Below are positions 43,981 to 53,601 of a stretch of 64,000 nucleotides of DNA, in pieces. This DNA comes from Porphyra umbilicalis (taxonomy: Eukaryota > Rhodophyta > Bangiophyceae > Bangiales > Bangiaceae). Numbering within the stretch: the first letter of the stretch is position 1; each line of letters begins with the position of its first letter. Below the pieces are notes generated by a model. That model was not told the origin of the DNA. It made no database searches and saw only the letters and a program-made list of their open reading frames with translations. The position numbers were made by a program, and so were the translations under genes. The stretch is taken from assembly GCA_002049455.2 (NCBI GenBank), contig KV918939.1:62001-126000 (forward strand), in the 5' to 3' direction.

Positions 43981-46900
43981 ATGGCGGCATTGCGCTGCGC
44001 CCCCGAGGACAACTTTGTGGAGGATTGGCCCAACGAGGAGGGGCCTTTGTCAGATGTGGACGCCGATGATGAAGCCGCAGACCTTGCGGCTGCCGCTGCT
44101 GGCGACAATGTTATCCTGAAGCGCGTCATCCTTCGAATTTATGGACGAGCGGGGCGCCGCGCTCGCCAGCGCCGTCGCGCCGAAGGTCGCATCGCCATTG
44201 CTGTGAATCGTGCCGCGGCTACGCGCTACTTCCGTACCGCGGCGGCGGTGCCTGTTGGAGTTGGCTCCCGTCCCATTGAGCAATCGCCCACATCGTCTGC
44301 CGTGCCCGTGCGCGGTGCTGCCCCCCTCGACGACATTGGTCGCTACGCTGTTGCTCCCGGTAATGCCCTGGCGTCAACAAGCGGCATTGGTGCAAGTGAC
44401 TCTCGCGAGGACCTGTTGAGAAGGGGGGAGCTGGTTGGCGGAAGCCCTTGTGAGAAGAGCGGCCGCAGGAAAGAGGGACGTGTCGTGCAGCCCGACGACG
44501 GGGGGAGACGCGTTTCCCGCGAGGGTCAACGAACGATGTTTGATTACATGCGCTCCTCGCGGCAAGCGCGGGCGGCGCGGACGGGTGCTGCGTCGCTGCC
44601 AGATGCGTGTGTGCACGAAAGAGGCACTGCGGACGCCTCTAGGCACGGCCATCCCGTCTTGTCCGCGACAGCTCCGCAGAGTGGCTCGGTGACGCCATCT
44701 TTCTCTTCCGCAGCCGTGGAAGACGGTGTCCACGTAACGGTTTTGCCAGCAGCTGAGCGCCTCCCATCGGTGACGGCGTACACGTCATTGCGGCGGTCGT
44801 GGCGAAGGGTTGAGGGCGTGACTCCCGTCAAGTTCACTCCTTATCTGGGCCCTTCTGACGAGGCGCACGCGACGGCGGCAAAGATTATGTGCAAGAACGG
44901 GTGGGTGCCCCCCGAGTGGAACAGTGACGGGAGCGACGCGTCTGACCCGGACACTTATCATCACGACAATCAATACCGATCGCTCTCGTCGCAAACGCTT
45001 CGGCTGGCGCAGCGCGCGGGCGTGGCAGCTGTCGTCGATGCCTTGGGCGAGTCATCTGTGGTGGTGAGCGCCATGAGCAGCGCGTTAGGCGAGACCATCC
45101 CGTTCCTAACTCACGTCATCCACCTCATCCATCGCAGAGCGGCGGACCACCGTCGGGCTCATGCGCATCGAGCGGCGCACGCCACTCGCCGATCCGCGAT
45201 CGAGCGCTTGACGGGCGGTGCGAGCCTCGCCGTCGTTCTCGGAGCTGGAGCTGTGAGGGAACAAGTCGTGTGTCCGCCGGCGGGTGAGTGTGTCCTTGAA
45301 GTCGGCGGCCTGGTGCATGAACATGATCGAGCTGGTACAGCCACGGCTGTTGCATGCGCTGTGGCGGCAACGGCAGCTGGATCGGACGCGCTGGCTGCGG
45401 GACTTCCCCCCGCGAGTCGCGCTTGGGCAGCGCAGAACGCCGCACTTGTGAGAGGGTCGCACGCCGACAGCGACGCCCTGCGGGCCGATGCTGCTGCCTT
45501 GCGGTCCGTTCACGCTGTCCTCCGTGCTCCCGACGGCCCAAACAAGGCCACTCTCCTGCCGTGTATGGGCACTCTTTTCTCTGCAGACCATGTGGAGGAG
45601 CACGCCGGCGCTGACGCTCCCGACTCTCGGTCGGTGTCCAACTCGTACGCGTCACGGAGAGACGTCTTCATGCGTCTTTTGTGCCGAACGTGCCTGCGCT
45701 ACGCTTGTCGCATCCACCGGATGCCCACGGTGGAGCCGTCGTCAACCGATTCACACGCCCTCGCGGACGCGGACCTGGCTGAAAGCCTCGTCCCCGGTGT
45801 GAGGAGCGGCTCTAAGAACACTGCCTCAGGAGGCGCCCTGCCACCTCCTCTGCCACTTCGCGGCTGCGTGGGCGTCGACGCGGCTGTTGCTGTCGCCCCG
45901 GTGGCGAAACACCCCGGGCACGTGCCACCTACTGTCAATGACGGTGAGGGCGAGGGTGCCGGCTCAGCATCTGATCATTCTTCCTCTGTTCCGGCGCGTT
46001 TGCCGGCAGAGTCGGTGTCGGCCGCACCAAGCACGTCTGTCAACGTGCTAGACGCAGAGCCTGGGGGTCTATCACTCGGGGAGTTCCACGCGGCGTCTTC
46101 CACGCTCCGCGAGCGAGCTCGCCATGGCAGGCTGCTCAGCGACAGTGGCAGTGAGGCGGAAGGTGTCGGGGCGGGCAGCGCTCTGTCTGCTGCTGTTCGT
46201 GATGGCCTGTATCGTGGCAGTAAGGGACTTCCAGCTGCAGCTGCCAACCTCAGTGGCGGTAGCAGTGGTGTTTTGGACCTGTTACGTGGAGGTCTGGACA
46301 GCCTTTCTGTCCATGACGGGGTCGAGGAGGTGCCTGACAGCGATGTACCCGTATGCTCACGCCCCTCTACTCTGGATGCTCGCCGCGGACGTCACGCAAG
46401 GAACCTGCATGCTGCCATTGCCTCGGCAGCCAGCGGGTGCCTCGAGTGTTGCCACGATGCCCGCGTGAAGGCTGCGATGACATATGAGAAGCCCACCATC
46501 GGTGGCTGGAGTGAAGGCCAGGTGGCGCTTCTTCATCTTGGTGCGGACATTTTTGGGGCAGACGACACCTGCCGCCTCGCCAGGTTTGTGCGTGGCAAGA
46601 CGTGTCGCGGCATTGCTGACTTCATTTTAACGGGAGGGTGGAATGGGAGGGACGTGTCACTCCCGCAGCCCCCTGATCAAGATGTTGATGTGGAGGCCCC
46701 TGCACGTGTTTGCCGCGCGCCCGTGGCAGCTCCCGGGGCCGCGGATGCGCACGTTTTGCAGCTGCCAGACTCGTCGCAGGCCTCGCCGCCGTTGTCGCTG
46801 GGCGAGTTGTCGTCATCTGGGAGAATTGCGAACGCCAGCAGTCAGGAGGACCCCGACGCGCCTGAGGAGGTGCACGACTTTGTGCCGTGCTTCCACATTG

Positions 46901-47751
46901 GTGCGTGCACCGTGGAGCGCTGCAGATGCGCAAAGGCCAACCTTTAGTGTGAGAGGTCATGCTGGTGTGCTCGTGGTTTTTTGAAAGAAGCAGGGGGGCC
47001 GGCGTCGTCCGGCGGCACCGCGTCGGCGCTCATCGAGGCCACACCCGCGTCGGAGTCGCGGCTCTGCGACCGCCGTACGCGGTGCGCATGCGTGCCGCCG
47101 TCCCGGTGCGCGACGGACGAGTGCCCGTGCTTCGGCGTCGACAGGGAGTGCGACCCCGACGCTTGTGTCACGTGCGGTGCACACTGGCACCCAGACACTG
47201 GTGTCGACGGGCTGCCATCACCATCCGGTCATCCTCGCTCACGTGGTGGTGTGCCGCCTCTGCGTGGTGCTGGGCTCGTCACTGCAGCCGACGTAGCGAG
47301 CGGCGGCGTCGCTGCTGGAGAAGTGGCCGGACGGCGTCGCTGCCGGAATGTTCAGCTACAGATCGGTGCCCGAGTACGTTGCGTGCTTGGTCGCTCAGGA
47401 GCACACGGCTTTGGGGTCTTCGCTGCGGAGCCGGCGGCTGCCGGGGATTTCGTCGGTGAGTATGTCGGCGAGCTGGTTTCCAATGAGGAGGCACGTGCGC
47501 GGGGCCGCGTCTACGACGCTATGGGCGTCAGCTTCCTGTACTCCATCACGAAGACTGTTAACATCGATGCAAAGTACATGGGAAACCGGACGAAGTTCAT
47601 CAATCACCGCGGAAAGGAGCTCGCCAACGTTGAGGCGAAGCTGCTTAACGTAAGCGGTGAAATCAGAGTGGGATTGTTCGCCAAGACGTCGGTGACTCCT
47701 GGGGAGGAGCTCTTCTTCGATTACGGCTATGATGTGCCGGGGTGGGTGTGA
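43981..47751 (+). CDS. Enhancer-of-zeste / PRC2-type histone H3K27 methyltransferase (UAG at codon 989)
   Basis: 1256 codons, one frame, UGA stop. Start chosen at 43981 for its strong context (CACCATGGCG); an ATG at 43960 is also in frame. The long N-terminal half is mostly disordered. E(z) landmarks: a Cys motif LLCRTCLRYACRIH near residue 566; a SANT-like block GGWSEGQVALLHLGADIF ... VRGKTCRGIADF near 836-880; the CXC region from about 966 (FVPCFHIGACTVERCRC ... RCATDECPCFGVDRECDPD); and the SET domain about 1130-1256 (GFGVFA, VGEYVGELVS, KFINHRG, EELFFDYGYD). UAG is codon 989 (46945-46947) in CRCAKANL-UAG-CERSCWC; counting it as one residue gives the C-x-C-x6-C-x3-C spacing of E(z) proteins. 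NHR replaces the usual NHS. Family members act with ESC/EED and SU(Z)12, which are not seen here. Confidence 0.9.
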
Positions 47752-48172
47752 GGACCCACTCGCCATCAAAGACGGCGCGGCGGCCGGCCGCGTCGCCGAC
47801 GACGTGCTCGGGTTGTTTTGGGACAAGGTCACGCACGGTGCGCGTGTCCTCGGTGGCGGCGACGAGGCCGTGGTGGTCTCGGCTCAAGGGCGAGCGCTCG
47901 TCTGCCTCAACGAACACGCCGTCGCCGAGACCGAACTGGACAATGTGGCGCGCAGCAAAAAGCGCCTGCTGGTGCTCGTGCTCCTGTACGGCAGCGAGGT
48001 CGCCGTCGTGAGCGGGGACATGCTTGCGGTGATGGTGCACGACGCGCGCGCGTTGGGGGGCGTGGACAAGGTCGCAGTCGTGAACAAGGTTGCGGTAGCT
48101 GTCGTGAACAACGCCGCGGTCATGCCTTCCTCGCGGGCGTTCGTTGGGTTCGTGGCGCGTGACGGTTTGTGA
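47729..48172 (+). CDS. Possible small Val-rich protein overlapping the E(z) end
   Basis: 147-codon plus-strand frame overlapping the E(z) stop by a few codons in another frame, ending in UGA. It is rich in Val, Ala and Gly (VAVVNKVAVAVVNNAAVM) and resembles in style the arrays at 40727-41380 and, read on the minus strand, 51250-51550. It may be low-complexity DNA rather than a gene. Confidence 0.25.
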   Translation: MMCRGGCEDPLAIKDGAAAGRVADDVLGLFWDKVTHGARVLGGGDEAVVVSAQGRALVCLNEHAVAETELDNVARSKKRLLVLVLLYGSEVAVVSGDMLAVMVHDARALGGVDKVAVVNKVAVAVVNNAAVMPSSRAFVGFVARDGL

Positions 48173-49631
48173 CAGCCATGTCATCCTCGTCGGCATCGAG
48201 TGTTGTCGTGTTGGTAGAGTCATCGAGTGTTGTCGTGTTGGTGTAGGTAACGGTTCTCATACTTGTGCCTGGCAACGAGGTTGTTGTTGTCGGCGGCGTC
48301 GCAGTGGTACTGGTGGAAAGCAAAGGAGTTTTACTCTGACTGCTGGAAGGGGTAGCTGCGTGGTGGACCAGGCAGTCAATGGGCCGTCGGCTCTTTTGAA
48401 GGGTGCAAGCGACGGAAACAACTAGAGATGATATTTCTTCTCGCGCGCATCTGAAGCACATACAGCAGAGCAGTCAAGTACCACTGTAAATGACAGCAAG
48501 GGAAAGTGAGAGTCCTACCGAGCCACGCGCTTGCCCTTTCCTTTGTAGGCGTTGAACACATGAGCGATGAAGTCTTCAGCAGTGGAGTCCTGGCAGAGGC
48601 ACACCCGACACTCAAACCAAACACAAGCCCCGAGCGGGACCACCACGGCGTGAGGGGCGTGCAGCGACTGCGGGGCACCGCACGCCGCGGCCACGCGGCC
48701 ACGCGTGCCACAGTGCGTGTGCGGTCATTGTGCCCACAGAAGAGCGGCGTAGAGCTCGACGCGCCACCGCTACCGGTGCAGGCAATAACTTGCCCCACGT
48801 CACGATGATGAACGTCATTGCCGTCGCGGGCATGAACCTCGCAACAGACGGAGGCTCGCGCCACGCCCTCACAATCCCGTCAGTCAATACACGCGCCACA
48901 GTTTGCCCTTCTACGACTGCCAGCTGCGGACCACGTCAAGCCAGAGGAAAACCTTTCGTACGGAGTGGGATTTCAGATGCCTGGCGATGAAAGTGTTTGG
49001 CAGTGTCAACTATTGTTCAATATCGTTCGATGACATGCATCCTCGTGGTGCTGATGGCTCTGCCTTCGATCAACTGTTTTGGAAGGCTCTGTGGACATTG
49101 AAAGTGTTTCAAGAGACATGGCCTCTCCGTGCAGTGTGCGCCATGACCGGAAAAAGATCCCACCTTGACAGCTAATCTCGAAGTGTTTGATGTGACATTT
49201 GGTATTGTCCGACGGGCAGTGAGGGACTTACGCGAATATGACCCAGTGTGCTTTTGGAATCGATCGACTTGGGACAGAGAGCACGTGTGGTGACCATCGA
49301 CTTGGAGCATCCCCGCAGCAGCTGTGGTGCTGCCTCTTCCTTCTCGTGCCGATGAGACTTGCAGGCCCGTTAGGCGCGGGAGTCGCGTGGTGCCTGTGTC
49401 TCTCTGTCTATCATGCGGGCGTGTCCCTAGATCCCACAGGCGGTGGTGGTTTTGAGGTTGCTACGGGGCACTTGTTGCTGACTCCGTATGCCATCGACCG
49501 TGGTCGTACGCACGTCGTGCCTGAAGTGCACTCGCTGTCGCCGAGCTTTGTCGGGTGCACGAGTGGGTGGTGGAACAAGTGAGACACGAGGTCACCCAAA
49601 CTAGCTGTGTATTCTAAAGAGTCAACCACCG
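48173..49631. other. Non-coding stretch inside the giant element
   Basis: Starts with a twice-repeated CATCGAGTGTTGTCGTGTTG (48194-48240). A 162-codon minus frame at 48376-48864 has no recognisable domain. Confidence 0.4.
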
Positions 49632-51104
49632 TCAAACGTGGGGTGGAACCTCGTCTACGTCAAAGGGTCCTTCTCCATCGGGACTATCGTCTCCACTACC
49701 GTTCACGCTGCTGGAACCACCCAAAACGTCACCGGGCCGCGACCGCTTGCGGGAGGGCCCTGCGTCCGCCACTGACACGACCGCGTCCTTGTGCATGTTC
49801 ACCATCCAGACAGCAAGCATCATCAACAAGTTCGTATGCGGCTTCTGCAGCCGCGTCGAGCACAACTGCTCAGCGAAGCGCGCCGGCGTCACGACACCGC
49901 ACGTGAGCATTACACCCAGCAGCATGTTGTTATGAGCGCCATCGATGAAGTCCGCTTTCACCTCCGGCAACTTGGACGCCATGGCGTCGCCAAGAGAGCC
50001 CTTGTGCGCCGCCACTGCCAGCTCTTCGGATGTCATGCTGCTGAGCGAGGGCAGCTCGAATGCACCGAGGGACTCTTCGAAACGCTGGCGCTCGCCGGGT
50101 GGCCACGCAAAGGGGCTCGCCGGTGCGTCGGACAACCGCGTCGCACTACCCGAGCCCGCGCCCGCAGTCGCGTTGGCAGTTCTTGACCCTGTCCGAGTCG
50201 AAACAGACCCCGTCAATGAGAGGCGTCGAGCGGTGTCGAGGCCGGCTTGCGCCATTGACAAGTTGTTGGCGCCAAAGAGCGTCTGTGCGCTTACGACGGA
50301 GCTCCCTCGCGACGCATGCCCGCCGCGTGACGGCGGCGTCGCCTGACGTCCTGACGGTCGTCCGTCACCGGCAGCGGCGGCCGCAGTAGCAGACGGCGCG
50401 GCCCGAGCCGCTGCTCGAACGGCACCCGCCACGCCCTGCGCCGAGGGTACGCCCACCAACCGTCCCGTCGAAGAAGCAGCGCCCACCACCGACGAACGCG
50501 GCGAACCGACGTACACACCGCAAGCACCCAAGGCTGCGTCCACAGCCGAAACCTTCGGGTCTTCCAGGAGACGCGAAGACTCGTTGAAATGCGTGCGGTT
50601 AGATGGGTCCAGAGTAGCGGCCTTCATGCCCATCTCCTCCATCCGAGCCACGCTCGCCGCTGGGTCCATTCCCGACTGCGCCGCGTTGCCGACCAGCTCC
50701 TCCGCCGCACCAGCCAAGCGAGTAGACTCGTCTAACTTCTTCTTGTAGTGGGCGATGGCGGCAATGCGAAAGCCCTCGGCGTGTGCGTCGAGAATCAGGC
50801 TACATACGTAGTCCGTGCCGCACAATGGCGGCGCGCTCTCCTTCCGCAGAATACTGCCACCAGTGCCGCTGCGGTAGTGCGTGCCGTTGACTGCGAGTGT
50901 CCGGTTTGAATGCCCCACGATGTCGCAAGATGGGCACTTCTCCTTACAAACGCACGCCAAGTCAGTACAATGTGTGGCATGGCGCTTGAAGGGATTACCG
51001 ACGGGCAGCGTACGGCGACAAGGGAGTTTGCGCAGGTCACAAGACACCTGGCCATGACCGGTCTTGCCCTTTGAGTCGAAACCGCACAGGAGGCACCGAG
51101 TCAT
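49632..51104 (-). CDS. Cys/His-rich protein of unknown function, cargo of the giant element
   Basis: 490 residues from 51104 (MTRCLLCGFD), UGA stop; the frame is open up to 51233. The first 80 residues carry closely spaced Cys and His (RCLLC, GHGQVSC, THCTDLACVCKEKCPSCDIVGH), a probable zinc-binding module that may contact DNA, RNA or protein. The middle is Ser/Ala/Gly-rich. The C-terminal third is more ordered (MLLGVMLTCGVVTPARFAEQL, TNLLMMLAVWMVNM) and ends with a basic PSRKRSRPGD, possibly a nuclear signal, and an acidic tail. No family recognised. It could be an accessory transposition factor or a partner of the methyltransferase; inferred from location only. Confidence 0.7.
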   Translation of the reverse strand: MTRCLLCGFDSKGKTGHGQVSCDLRKLPCRRTLPVGNPFKRHATHCTDLACVCKEKCPSCDIVGHSNRTLAVNGTHYRSGTGGSILRKESAPPLCGTDYVCSLILDAHAEGFRIAAIAHYKKKLDESTRLAGAAEELVGNAAQSGMDPAASVARMEEMGMKAATLDPSNRTHFNESSRLLEDPKVSAVDAALGACGVYVGSPRSSVVGAASSTGRLVGVPSAQGVAGAVRAAARAAPSATAAAAAGDGRPSGRQATPPSRGGHASRGSSVVSAQTLFGANNLSMAQAGLDTARRLSLTGSVSTRTGSRTANATAGAGSGSATRLSDAPASPFAWPPGERQRFEESLGAFELPSLSSMTSEELAVAAHKGSLGDAMASKLPEVKADFIDGAHNNMLLGVMLTCGVVTPARFAEQLCSTRLQKPHTNLLMMLAVWMVNMHKDAVVSVADAGPSRKRSRPGDVLGGSSSVNGSGDDSPDGEGPFDVDEVPPHV

Positions 51105-51301
51105 GGTGTGTGCGACCCCCACTTCAAGCAGAGCACGCACGCGCTGAGGGAGACAGCACGATTGATTGGCCGACCGCAGCCGCGTGCTCAACGAAGGGTT
51201 CCTTGCCACCCACGACGACGACAACGTTGCCACCGACGGGCACGAGCTCCTTATCGCTCACGCCGATGACGACCACGAGCACGGGGACGAGCAGAAGAAG
51301 G

Positions 51302-51402
51302 GGAACGAGGAAGAGCACAAAGAAGAGCACGAGGAAGAGGACGAGGAAGAGCACGAGGAAGAGCACGAGGAAGAGCACAAGGAAGAGCACAAGGAAGAGC
51401 AC
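51302..51402. repeat. 12-bp GAGGAAGAGCAC tandem array
   Basis: About nine units of GAGGAAGAGCAC with single-base variants, just upstream of the Cys-rich gene. On the plus strand it reads as EEEHEEEHKEEH; on the minus strand as VLFLVLFLVLF. Confidence 0.85.
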
Positions 51403-52234
51403 GACGACGAGCGCACGCACGAGCGCCGCGCCGTACACAGCGACCGCCACCTCGTTGCCAAGGACGACGATCGCCTTGCGCCTTACGGCCGACCGAAACG
51501 AGCCCAAGCGCGAGCACGACGACGAGCGCACGCACGAGCGCCACGAGAACAAGCTGGGAAGTGAAGTGCCTGCAAGGCGACTTCACGAAAAAGAGCGCGT
51601 ATGACAACAGACCCCTGGTGCAGCCCTGCTGCTCGTCGCGAGACGCGGTGGAGGGGCGTCCTGCAAGAACACCCCCCGTCTGAGGCATCCGCACAGGACC
51701 GGTCTGCTGACCGTGGCGGGCGACGGGAGAACTGCCCGGCTGCAGCGATCCACACAGGTGGGGGCAAGAGCCGTCGCTGAGGAATGACCTCCTTGCCCGA
51801 ACGTTCCGGGGTGCCAGATGCCCAATGAGGGCGTTCAGGTCAGCACAGAAACGAGGAGGCCATGTGAGCTTCTGAGCTTTTTTTCGGATGAGGCCCCAAT
51901 TGAGCACACATTGCAGGACGTCGGTTTAGCAGCACCTGCCTCTGGAACACCGCAGGGGGATGCGTGAAAAAAATCCGAGTACCGACTAGGGAAGAACTAA
52001 GCTTATTTCAGATGGCGGTTGACAGCGGCTCTCAGCGCACCCCAAATTGAAGCACCGGACCCCCAGAGTCGCTCCAATCGGCGCATTTTCTCGTGACTGG
52101 CTCAAAAATTAAATACTTTGCCACACGAGTGCAGCAAAAAGCTGCAGAAGCCCAGCCCAGAGCGTCTCCGATCGCCCCCCGCTGGCCTCCTGGGAGGGGT
52201 AAACAAAAAACTGGTGCCAGAAGCTCAAGGTGTC
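51403..52234. other. Right subterminal region of the giant element
   Basis: No gene recognised. Short overlapping frames only. Confidence 0.4.
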
Positions 52235-52258
52235 CCATCAGAAAAGGGGGAAGCGCCA
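52235..52258 (-). repeat. Right terminal inverted repeat of the giant element
   Basis: 24 bp, perfect inverted match to 40469-40492, followed by TA. Confidence 0.88.
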
Positions 52259-52302
52259 TACGCGTGTTAGTACACGTCTAGAATGCGCCCCACTTTCCGG
52301 AC

Positions 52303-52322
52303 GATGTTGTTCGAACAACATC
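52303..52322. repeat. 20-bp perfect palindrome
   Basis: GATGTTGTTCGAACAACATC, 45 bp outside the right end of the giant element. Confidence 0.85.
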
Positions 52323-52411
52323 ACCTTTTCTCACACAGAACAGTTCCATCAACAGGTTGAAAGAAGCTTCGCTACGAGCCCACCGTCTCCACTGTTCATG
52401 ACGGATGAAAA

Positions 52412-52429
52412 ATTGTATCGCGATACAAT
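52412..52429. repeat. 18-bp perfect palindrome
   Basis: ATTGTATCGCGATACAAT, about 150 bp outside the right end of the giant element. The 52323-52834 stretch around it holds no recognised gene. Confidence 0.85.
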
Positions 52430-52834
52430 ATCTTCTCGGCCATCCAGCTTTTGTTCGCAGAACAGTTTTCGTAGGCCAGGTGTAATGCGCAGAGCTCCTG
52501 AACCCACCAACTCGGCGTTTGGCCGGGCGTAGGCGGTGGACCACCGGGGCTGTGGCACGCGCACGCGGCCGCGGCGCCGCGCCACGGCGGCGCCACCACG
52601 GAGACGGCGTGCGGCCGCGACGCACGTGCCGCCCAACGGCCGCGCGGCCGACGCTGGCCTCGGCGCGCGCCGCCCCCTGCCTCCCCGAGGGTGGCCGACG
52701 ACAAGACACTGTCGGAAAAAGTCCCCCGCGCCTCCCCCGCTGCTGCCCTGGACGCGCGGTCCCGCGTCCCCCCCCTCCCCCCCCGGGCCGTCCTCATCCC
52801 CGCCCCCCCCCCCCCCCCCCCCCGGCCAGACACG

Positions 52835-53397
52835 TTACGCCCACGCGGCCTCCGCCTCCGCGTCGACGAGCTGCTCGATGAAGGCGTCCCCCCCCATCAT
52901 GGCCGTCGTCAGCAGCAGCACCCGCCGCCCCGACGCCGCGGCCGCCGCGCGCACACCCGACGCTTCCGCCCGCGCGAGGCCCCCCACGTACAAGACGAGG
53001 GCGTCAAAGGCGGGGGCCGCCGCCGCGGGCGCGGCGGGCGCCCCAGCGGCGGGGGTGGGGGCGGGGGCGGGGGCGGGGGCGGGGGCGGGGGCGGCGCCCC
53101 CCCCCCCCACCGCCGCCCCCACCCGGTGCTCGAGCGTCACGTGCCCCGGCGGCAAAATGGCCGTGTGCGCCGACACGGGCGGCAGCGCCGCCCACCCCGC
53201 CGGGGACAGCGCCGCGTCGACGAGGCGCACGGAGAGTGGGGTGTAGCCCGAGTAGGGGGCGGCGAGGCGGCGCTCGCGGCGCCGCGCGGCGGCGCGGCGG
53301 CGGGTCCCCGCGTCGGGCGGCGGCGGCGGCGGCGGCGGGCCGCCCCGCCGCCGCCCGCCACCGCCGCCCCGCCGCGACCAGCCGTCGCCGTCGGTCG

Positions 53398-53432
<35 letters not shown>

Positions 53433-53566
53433 CCGTCGCCATCCCCATCGTCCGGGTCGTAGGGGGAGACGAGGCGCAGCGCGGCGCGGGCAAACTGCCA
53501 CGAGTAGGGCGCGTCGGCATCGCCGCCGTCGGCGTCCCACTCCCCGCCGCCGCCGTCGGCGCCACG

Positions 53567-53601
<35 letters not shown>

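Larger units (their letters stand above)
40469..52258. mobile_element. Giant (11.8 kb) Tc1/IS630-type DNA transposon carrying an E(z) gene
   Basis: Two perfect 24-bp inverted repeats, starting TGGCGCTTCCCCCTTTTCTG, lie at 40469-40492 and 52235-52258. Each is bordered outside by TA (40467-40468 and 52259-52260), the target duplication of the Tc1/mariner/IS630 group. Just inside the left end a DDE transposase of that group is encoded, which fits the TA borders. Cargo: an Enhancer-of-zeste methyltransferase (43981-47751, plus) and a Cys-rich protein (49632-51104, minus). Three low-complexity arrays occur inside. Tc1-type elements are normally 1-3 kb, so the size and cargo are unusual. A second copy would be needed to confirm the ends. 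Confidence 0.82.

Noticed and set aside
46948-46995. Short intron (GTGAGAGG ... AAGCAG) to explain the UAG in E(z)
   Set aside because: The UAG lies before the candidate donor and would stay in the exon, and the removed part would include the conserved CERSCWC cysteines.
48376-48864. 162-codon minus-strand frame in the giant element
   Set aside because: No recognisable domain, and composition resembles the other shadow frames nearby.
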